Assembly: GCA_028015205.1 (NCBI GenBank)
Contig: CM051512.1
Span: 7,314,255 to 7,378,254, forward strand
Origin: Mytilisepta virgata
Taxonomy: Eukaryota; Mollusca; Bivalvia; Mytilida; Mytilidae
Length of the DNA: 64,000 nt
Direction of reading: 5' to 3'
Shown: piece after piece, positions 56,520 to 64,000 of the stretch
How the letters are laid out: every line of letters starts with the position of its first letter
Numbering within the stretch: position 1 is the stretch's first letter
Program-made: the position numbers and the translations under genes
The notes under the pieces: generated by a model
Seen by the model: only the letters and a program-made list of their open reading frames with translations
Databases searched by the model: none
What the model was told of the DNA's origin: nothing

Positions 56520-57524
56520 AAGTGAATCATATAATAATTGAAACTTTTCATCATATTTACTTTAATTTTCTTTTTTTTTGTTGTTGTTGTTGGGAATTTC
56601 TTGTTCTTTAATATGCAATTTATTATATTAACATGATTAATCAATCAAAATTATAAACATAAATTATAAACAAAACTTACATATATGTTTTCATGGTTTT
56701 GTGGAGTCGAGGATTTTTTGTTGTCACATCTATGTTGGTCTGCTTTTTAAGCGCACCTGTACCAACCAGGTGAGCTACTGCCAACACTTGGCGTCCGTTG
56801 TCGTAAACTTTCTTTAAAAGATCTCTTCTGAAACCACTGCTATAGGTCAGTTGAAACCAAACTTAACTAGTCCACTTCACCTTTACCATGTTACATGCTT
56901 TAGCTTAGAGTGTCTAGATTAAAGTTTCTGGTTCGCCCAAGAAGCCCACTATGGCTGAAAATAGAACACAAGGGTCTAATCATGTTTTTTGCTTCAATTT
57001 AAAAAAAAATACAACCAATACAGAAAACAATTACCTCAAAACGATCAACATGCAAAGTTTTACCATTCTTTCTTTGGGTTTTTATAGGAGTTCATGTTTT
57101 TTTTAGTTTTCAGTATTTATTTGTTGTGCTTGTGGTTGCATGTTCATTTGTCTTCCCGGGTTTGTCTGTCCAATGGATTACGTTTTTTCTATTTGCTCCT
57201 TCGGTATATTGTCCTCTTTCTAATGGTCTGAAAATGTCAATTTTGACTTCCTGCAGGAGTTATTGCCCTTAAATGGTGTTTTTGTCCATCTTTTGTGAAT
57301 TTTACTTTTTTTCTTAAAAAGTATAATAGAGAGAAAATGTAGATCATAAAAATGTTAGGCATGATCCACAGATAATTTAACATTACGGCCCTATAAGGCT
57401 TGAAATATTAATTTGACCTATAAAGATCTTCTCCTCTGAAACCACAGCGCAAATTTGGACTTAGCTTTTGTGGAATGGTCTTGGGTGGCCCCTTCAAAAA
57501 TTGTGTCCAGTATCCAACCGACAT
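56520..57524. other. upstream region of GILT, repeat debris
   Basis: No exon supported. The parts around 56820-56930 and 57420-57490 read like heavily diverged units of the 140-bp repeat that is clear from 57525 on. Confidence 0.35.
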
Positions 57525-58640
57525 AGCTGCTGTTACTAAAAATAGAAAAAAGGGCTAGTGAATTTTAGAAATATTCTTTGGAACTATACAGGGCCAGCTA
57601 GATGGAACCAAACATGGCAGAAATGGTTCTTAGCTGGACCTCTGTCAGAAATGTGTCTGGTAACCCAGAATGGCAAGAAAGACTGCCGACACAACCGAAC
57701 TTAGTTAAACATACTTTAGGACGCTATGGGAAAATTCATTAAAAAATCTTTTTGTCAGAAACTACTTAGCCAATTCGAACCAAACTTGGCAGAAATGGTC
57801 CTTAGATGGTCTCCTTTCAGAATTATGTCGATGACCCGGAATTTCAACAAAGATGGCTGTTACAGCCGAACTTAGTTTAGCATAGGACCTTATGGGAAAA
57901 GTCATTAAATAATCTGACTTTTTGTTTGAAACTACAGAGCCAGTTGGAACCAAAAATGGCAGAAATGGTGCTAAGATGGTCCTCTGTCAGAATCGTGTCC
58001 GATGATCCTGACTGTCAACAGACATGGCCGCAACAGCCGAACTTAGTTTAATATTGGACCCTATGGGAAAATTCATTAAACAATAATCTTGTCTGAAACC
58101 ACTAAGCCAATTGGAACCAAATTTGACAGAAATGGTCCTTATAGATGGTCCTCTGTCAGAATTGTGTCTAATGACCCAGAATGGCAACAAAGATTGTCGC
58201 CACAGCCGAACTTAGTTTAACATAGGACCCTATGTGAAAATTCATTAAAAATCTTTTTCTATCTGAAACCACTTAGCCAATTAGAACCAAGCTTAGAAAT
58301 GGTCCTTAAATGGCCCTTTTTCAGAATTGTGTACGCGATGACCTAGAATGTCAACCAGGGTGAATGCCACAACCGAACTTAGTTTAACAAAGAAGCTATG
58401 GGAAAATTCATTAAAAAATCTTCTTGTCTGAAACACATTATCCGCAAATTGGAACCATACTTGGCAGAATTGGTCTTTAGGTGGTCCTTTTTCAGAATTA
58501 TATCAGATGACCCCGAATATCAACCAAGAAGGTCGCCGCAGCTGAATTTAGTTTAACATAGGACATCATGAAAAATAATTTTAAAATCTTATCTGAAAAC
58601 CTATGGGAAAATGCATTTAAAAAATCTTCTCGTCTGAAGG
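57525..58640 (+). repeat. degenerate tandem repeat of about 140 bp
   Basis: Repeated blocks read ACTTAGCCAATTNGAACCAA-like, GGCAGAAATGGTCCTTAGAT, CTCTGTCAGAATTGTGTC and CCGAACTTAGTTTAACATAG. About eight diverged units. The small minus-strand open frames here are repeat shadows. Confidence 0.8.
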
Positions 58641-58974
58641 CACTTGCCGAGGGCAATTGGAACCAGACTCGTCTGCAATAGTTATTAGATTGTCCTCTTT
58701 CAGAATCATTTCCAATATCACAGACTCTTGTTTCTTAGGTCAAGTAGGTGCTTTTGTGGATGTTGATATGCTGATTGAATCCAGACGTGCGAATGGATAC
58801 AGGCGCGTTAAATTTTTCTTCCAAAATTTATTCACATGATACTGGACGACACATATATGCATATATTACCCTGATATCAAAGAATATCATATGTAAGTTT
58901 TGTAATGAACTTGATGATAAACAACACTTTTTTTTCCACTTAATACGTGTTCTATTATTTTCGAAAAAGTAGGT

Positions 58975-59325
58975 GTGACAGTAATTCCACGGTGATTTTT
59001 AGCATCTTTAACATTGCCTTTATTTTTAAATACTGGAAATAAGGTGCCAACTTGAATTTTGAGTAGATCTGGGACAAAACAGTGTTTGAAAGATATATTT
59101 ATAAGTTCACACATACGACTTCTAAGTTCCTCATCACCATATATAATTTTATTCCATACACATCTGCAGCTTTATTTCTATTTAAACTGTCTATTGCTTT
59201 TTCAATTTCTTCAATGGTTACTTGTTCATGAGTATATCTGTTTTGACAAATATCCCATATAACTTTAATTTCCCTTTCTACATCTTCTAAATGTTTTTGA
59301 TCAAACTTAAGATTAACTGTCAAAT
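58975..59325 (-). pseudogene. non-LTR retrotransposon reverse transcriptase fragment
   Basis: The minus strand reads QVTIEEIEKAIDSLNRNKAA then, after a frame change near 59110, MCELINISFKHCFVPDLLKI, GTLFPVFKNKGNVKDAKNHR and GITVTPTFSKIIEHVL. These are RT motifs 0 to 2 of a LINE. The catalytic part is missing. Confidence 0.85.
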
Positions 59326-59639
59326 ACTACATTTAAAATCTAAAATTGATCACTTTTAATAATTGATTGATCATCACACAGAGATTGTCCTTTACTGTGA
59401 CATACGCATCACAGCATACTGACAATGTACAACCTCTTCATGTGTATCAAATGGCAATAGTCTCTAGACATAGATTGAATTGTCCTCATTAAATTCCTAT
59501 CATTCGGTAGAATATTTTTCTGGACAATATATTGGCAGTCAGTGATAAGCTGTGTAATAATTTGTTTATTACTGAAACATTTTTTCCACTTCTCATTTCC
59601 TATTTTCCTTATAACATATTCTTTAATTTGATATATACC

Positions 59640-59830
59640 GCGGGCAGTTAGTTAGGATGTGTATTACTATTAAATCTTCAAGTTCAAGTTTACATATAGG
59701 ACACGCTGGATCTACTTCTGCTTGATTAAATTTCGATTTATGAATTTGTAAAGTATAGGTCCATGTAAGTATCCTCGCCTTTGTCATGGCTTTTCTGACA
59801 TTTTTAATAGAATTTGTAGCGGAGTCCCAA
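59640..59830 (-). pseudogene. non-LTR retrotransposon C-terminal knuckle fragment
   Basis: The minus strand reads KAMTKARILTWTYTLQIHKS and PACPICKLELEDLIVIHILT, the Cys/His knuckle that follows RT in many LINEs. It lies upstream of the RT fragment on the same strand, so the order is the reverse of that in an intact element. Confidence 0.75.
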
Positions 59831-59929
59831 ACATTATGTGTTTTTCCTATTGCCCCTGTAGATCAACGTGCTCACATACATGTATGCTACAATTCTAGTT
59901 TCGCTTTTTACTTTCAAATTCCCTCTCTA

Positions 59930-59937
59930 TGACGTCA
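59930..59937. promoter_or_regulatory. CRE-like site upstream of Pumilio
   Basis: Perfect TGACGTCA, 385 bp before the first Pumilio start codon, in the likely promoter or first-exon region. Confidence 0.35.
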
Positions 59938-60314
59938 AGCGCACATGGTACCCATAATGCACCATATATTCTAAACAATGTCGAACGCCATGTTATGAAG
60001 AAGAAATTACAGGGTCACTGGAATCTGAAGTCATCACGGTTTGTAAAATTACCATCGAAGCCTCTCACTTTCTCCATTATTTGACAAGACATTTATTTTG
60101 AACGTGCAATGAATATTTTTGCATCGCTTATTGCAGAAATTTAAGTTTATTTTGAAATTTTTGGCTTCCTGTCAACTCTCCCGCCATATTATTTATTATT
60201 GATCAATTATTTGGAATTTTTGAAGCAATTTCCTCAATGACAGCTCACTGCATGTGTTTTCATACAATTTTTAGGTTGTTTAGAAGATAGAATGATCGAA
60301 ACCTAACAATATCA

Positions 60315-60521
60315 ATGATGAATGAAGTGTCGTGGGATAACCAGAGCGCAAGAATGTTGAACGGCCCAGAGATGGCGGGGATTCGTCAACAGAATTTCTC
60401 AAATCGCTCGCAAGACGATGCAACTGTTGGCTACTTTTTTCAACGTCCTCAGTCCGATGCTGAAATGAACAATTATCCGGTAAAACGTTGGGCTGTGGGT
60501 GATGATAGTGTCATTGAACAG
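60315..60521 (+). CDS. PUM: Pumilio first coding exon
   Basis: 69 codons from ATGATG to donor CAG|GTAAGA. Starts MMNEVSWDNQSARMLNGPEM. Vertebrate proteins start further upstream with a longer N-terminus; an in-frame upstream exon cannot be excluded. Confidence 0.88.
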
Positions 60522-63500
60522 GTAAGAGTCAATAGACAGGTGTCTGTATTAATAAGGAAAAAATGTAAACAAAAGAGAACATTTTGTATTTTTTAAAACA
60601 AAACATGGCCTACCTATTTACTGTTGAAGATTTTAACAGGATACACTTTGTATTTGTAATGTAACAAGTTATGGGATGCTCTTGCACTAATCTTCAGTGA
60701 AACTGGTTTATTATAATTGAATAACCAAGTACAAATATTGATAATTCTAATATGACGTGCCGCCTTCGCTATAGAAACACAACCGTGTTCTAAATACAAC
60801 AATTATTGACACATGCATGCAATGTGTTGTTGACGTGAAGCACACATGAAATCACTAAACTGTTGTATTTTGTTGATAAAATAAAGTTTCAGAGTCATAT
60901 TCTTCCATCTCACTGAATCTATTTTGCACATATCGGTTTGGGGGCCTCGGTGGCCGATTGGTCTAGGTAGTTTGTGATGACTACTAATGATCACTAGCCT
61001 TTCAACGCTGAGGTTGTGAGTTCGAATCTCACATGTGGCGGACTCCGATCTTAATTGACAGGGATTGTCAATTTTCCTACCGAAGGTCGGTGGTTCTCTC
61101 CGGGTACTCCGGCTTCCTCAACCAATAAAAACTGACCGCCGTGAAATAGCCAAATGTGCTGAAAACGGCGTAAAACTCCAACTAAACAAACAAACAAACA
61201 TATCGTTTTGTGAATATTTAGCAAAGCTTGAAATACAACATAGATTACTGTTACGCGGAATGATATGACAGTCGAAAGTGAGACATCACAATCCAAGGTA
61301 TAACTTCATACATTCAACTAACGGCACATCGATGGGCAAAAACGGGAAATCGTACGTTGTACAGAATCTGAAACGCTGGTATTTGCTTTAAAATCTCAAA
61401 AAATAAATGTCTGATTTTATTTTATTTGTTTAAAGACATTTTAAGTTTTTCAGTGAAAGCTTTCGCCTTGTTAAAATCGACATGGCTGCCCGTATATGAC
61501 GCCTTGTATGGTTTGCTTCGATTACAGAAATGATACATCTTGTCCTTTTAGAATCAAAATAATTCATTGGTGCTCCCCTCTATTGTTATTTTTACCATGG
61601 TTAGGCCTTATATTTGTTTATATTTTACACCTCACTAACACTCACTGTAAAATATAAACAAATATAAGGCCTAACCATGTTAAAATAACCATAGAGCATG
61701 GCACCAATGAATTATTTCTTAAATCTTTGTAGCAAATAGCATGCACTTTTGAAAAGTTTCCCAAAAAAGTTAGTAAACCAGGCATTTTAAAACAGTTTAC
61801 CAAATTTAATGATAACCATCAAATTTTGATAGATTTCCACTGATAGTCCATGCTCCGATTTTTTTGTATCCAGACATATTTTCGTATTTTTCTTGTAAGG
61901 CCATTTATTTTTAATTAGTTGGTTTACAGATCCGCCGACCCGATTTTACCGATTTGAAGAAAAAAAATAAAATTGAAAATTTTGGTTTTTTATTACCGCC
62001 GACCCTCTGAAATCAGCCATCCCAAAAATAAAAATTAATTAAATTCCTTTTTGCATCAAAATTTCATAAAAGATTATATTCCAATTCGTCTAACAATAGA
62101 TTATCCATCAATAAAATACTTGTAAACATGATCCAAAAAAATCTATTTATAGACGTTAGTTGATGCCAATTTCCGAAACAAGTTTTATGAAACGAATTTC
62201 TTAATAGAATCCATGCGGCTTTTAAGTTCGTTTTATATGAATATCTTGATTCCGTAAGATATCAAATCCACTCATTTTATGTTGTAGTTGACGAGTCGGA
62301 TCCCTTAAAAAGGGAACGGTCTACTGAACAGTGTTTCAAGATAGATGTTCTGACATTTGGGTTTCAAAAGAGGGAATTAACTGATCATTTGCAACCTTTG
62401 TACATTTGGCAATATAACCATGATTGTTCAAAAGTACATGATTTTCCCTCTTTTTTTTTTTTTTTTTTCCCGACCGACCGACCCTATTTTTAAAAAAATC
62501 CGTAAACCAATTAATTAAAAATAAAAGGCCTAATGTACATGTATTATTTTTCTGTCAGGTGTTCTGTATGTTGGGTTGCTTTGATTGATTGGTATGTCGT
62601 TGACTTTTCCTGTTATCCATTTGTTTTTTATGCTGTGATATTTGGCCCACCTCCTGTGGCTTTCAAGCATATACATGTATCAGATTTCCTTTATGCTGAC
62701 TATTACATGATCCATTAATTAGTGTTTTAAAGTGTTTGAATGATGTGTGATGAAGAATGGTTTCCACCAGAAATGCCTTGGGACAGAGACTCTTGTGATT
62801 CATATAGACCATAAAAATATTGAACCTTTAACCCCCAAAAACATAACTGAACTTATTTTGTAAACTGTAGCTATTTTGGACTGAGTGTTTTTTGGATGAT
62901 TTGACATACATGTACTGTAATGGAGCAACCATTTAATTTTTAGTGAGGGGTTGGGGGATGAAATTTGAAATAAAAAGCCAGGATCACAGGTTATGAAAAA
63001 AGCAGGACCTGTGTCAATCAGGAAACTTTGGCATAAATTAAAACAAAAATTTAGGCCTCGAAAGCTACCAAAAAAAAAAATCCAGGAAAAAGATTTCTGC
63101 AAAAAAAAAATAGGCAGCTTAGCCCCCCACTCCCATAAAAATCAAATGGTTGCTTCATTGTACCTAAATATAAAAGTGCAACTGGCCTTTTAATTAACTT
63201 AAATGACGGTTTTTGCATCTTACCTGTAGCTCTTAGGATAAGCTAAAATGACAAAACTTTTTCAGGCAAGAAATGTGCAAGATCTGGAAAGGGATTTTCA
63301 AAACCTTGCAGTAGGTGGAAGAGATGTAAGTTCATTTTTTTTACTATTCCTTAAGGTTTTTGAGATCAGAAATTTCCCTTAGAACTAATACTGCTTTAGA
63401 TGATCAAGACTTTTTTTAACTAAATATTTTGTCCCATAATTTGACCTTTGTTTCATAAAAATTGTATTTCATTTATTAGATTTCAGAATTTTGCATGTAG

Positions 63501-63857
63501 ACACGTGTTTGACACAACAAATTTGCAATCTCTTTTGAGACAAAGTAGATTTGGGAATTTCTTGTGTTCTTCCTTTTAAAAACTCGTTAGGTGCAAGAAA
63601 AGAATGATTAGTACAGTACAGTGTAGTAAAAGTACAATTTGATCACTTGAGATTTTAAGGTTGAGGTCAGTAATGTGCATGTCTAAAATGGAGTTTTATT
63701 GACTGTTTCATATGTTTACAGATGCAGAATTCTGCTAAGAAACTATGGGATATGGGAGATGGTCCAAAGCCAGGTGAACCAGGAAAGCAGATGTTCCCTC
63801 CAGGGAACCCATGGATGGCTCCTAGAGATGACTCGTGGGGAAACCCAGGAAATATGG
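60315..63857 (+). CDS. PUM: Pumilio RNA-binding protein, 5' part of gene (continues beyond window)
   Basis: Three coding exons: 60315-60521, 63266-63325 and 63722-63857 (phases 0, 0, 1). They encode the conserved N-terminal region of animal Pumilio: NRSQDDATVGYFFQRPQSD, KRWAVGDDSVIEQ, then ARNVQDLERDFQNLAVGGRD, then KKLWDMGDG and WMAPRDDSWGNPGNM. This follows the order of motifs in vertebrate PUM1/PUM2 (RSQDDAMVDYFFQRQ, DELNHDFQALALEGR, KKFWETDE, WRDSAWG). The RNA-binding PUF repeats lie past the right edge. Pumilio proteins repress mRNAs carrying UGUANAUA sites in the cytoplasm. Two ATGs stand in tandem at 60315 and 60318; either could start. Confidence 0.92.
60941..61197 (+). mobile_element. 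tRNA-derived SINE, copy 8
   Basis: Best-preserved full-length copy, in Pumilio intron 1: head GGGGCCTCGGTGGCCGATTG, B-box GTTCGAATCTC, tail (CAAA)n. Target duplication ACATATCGGTTTG at 60928-60940 and ACATATCGTTTTG at 61198-61210. Confidence 0.95.
61556..61717. repeat. long hairpin, arms of about 70 bp
   Basis: Left arm ATTCATTGGTGC ... GGTTAGGCCTTATATTTGTT, loop of about 17 bases, right arm AACAAATATAAGGCCTAACC ... GCACCAATGAAT. Fewer than ten mismatches in about 70 pairs. In Pumilio intron 1. Confidence 0.9.
61899..62530. mobile_element. TIR element with TAA target duplication
   Basis: 29-bp inverted ends, GGCCATTTATTTTTAATTAG at the left and TTAATTAAAAATAAAAGGCC at the right, flanked by TAA on both sides. 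A 3-bp TWA duplication is typical of PIF/Harbinger. Repeats of CCGACC lie just inside both ends. No transposase frame. Confidence 0.7.
63266..63325 (+). CDS. PUM: Pumilio second coding exon
   Basis: 20 codons, acceptor CTTTTTCAG, donor GTAAGT, phase 0-0: ARNVQDLERDFQNLAVGGRD. Confidence 0.92.
63722..63857 (+). CDS. PUM: Pumilio third coding exon
   Basis: 45 codons plus one base, acceptor TGTTTACAG, donor GTATGT. MQNSAKKLWDMGDGPKPGEP through the WGNPGNM end. The rest of the gene is outside the window. Confidence 0.92.
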
Positions 63858-64000
63858 GTATGTTTACATTTAAGAAAAAAAGTGCACTTATTAAAAAGGC
63901 TATACATCTGTAAATTGAATTCTTATATGATCTCAAATATTTGCAATCATTTAATGGTATGAGCCTGTCATCAGCATCTTTGTCGGCATCTGCAGATTCA

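Noticed and set aside
57762..58190. Small minus-strand proteins of 63 and 67 aa
   Set aside because: Shadows of the 140-bp degenerate tandem repeat; they recur with the repeat and lack splice or start support.
60949..61030. tRNA gene
   Set aside because: The A- and B-box-like region belongs to SINE heads; no complete cloverleaf with anticodon and paired acceptor stem was found in any copy.

Overview
This window is animal nuclear DNA, AT-rich and intron-rich, most probably from a marine mussel (Mytilus or a close bivalve). I infer this from spliced metazoan genes with GT-AG introns, tRNA-derived SINEs with target-site duplications, a DIRS-type retrotransposon, and dispersed repeats that I recognise from memory as recurrent in mussel genomes. 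All exon models were built by eye from splice signals, reading phase and family motifs. No alignment was run.

Layout. (1) 3915-13882, minus: a short-chain dehydrogenase of the retinol-dehydrogenase SDR16C/RDH10 type. It has five common exons and two interchangeable 97-bp last exons, 310 aa either way. (2) 16240-20923: a large inverted duplication made of 21-bp-phased arrays of a 13-bp motif, each followed by a leader and a small SAM-domain exon. Two blocks point right and two point left. (3) 22213-38679, plus: a sixteen-exon gene of about 802 aa with a HEPN-like N-terminal region, then a long run of small exons all flanked by phase-1 introns. (4) 38718-44078: an almost complete DIRS retrotransposon with inverted terminal repeats, an internal complementary region, Gag, RT-RNase H-methyltransferase-like and tyrosine recombinase frames. 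It lies just past the stop codon of the previous gene, probably in a 3'-UTR intron. (5) 46149-56366, minus: a complete seven-exon GILT (gamma-interferon-inducible lysosomal thiol reductase) gene of 258 aa. (6) 60315 to beyond the right edge, plus: the first coding exons of a Pumilio RNA-binding protein gene.

Between and inside genes there are eight copies of one tRNA-derived SINE, three copies of a palindromic MITE, several other terminal-inverted-repeat elements, LINE fragments and many minisatellites. The most unusual signals are: a 58-bp minisatellite in GILT intron 5 that repeats the end of GILT exon 5 together with its splice donor about 16 times; a decayed version of the same phenomenon behind exon 14 of the HEPN-like gene; and the 21-bp-phased motif arrays with their SAM exons, which I do not recognise as a described element.

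The genes do not form an operon or one pathway. GILT, and possibly the HEPN-like gene, suggest an immune flavour, but their adjacency is only suggestive.
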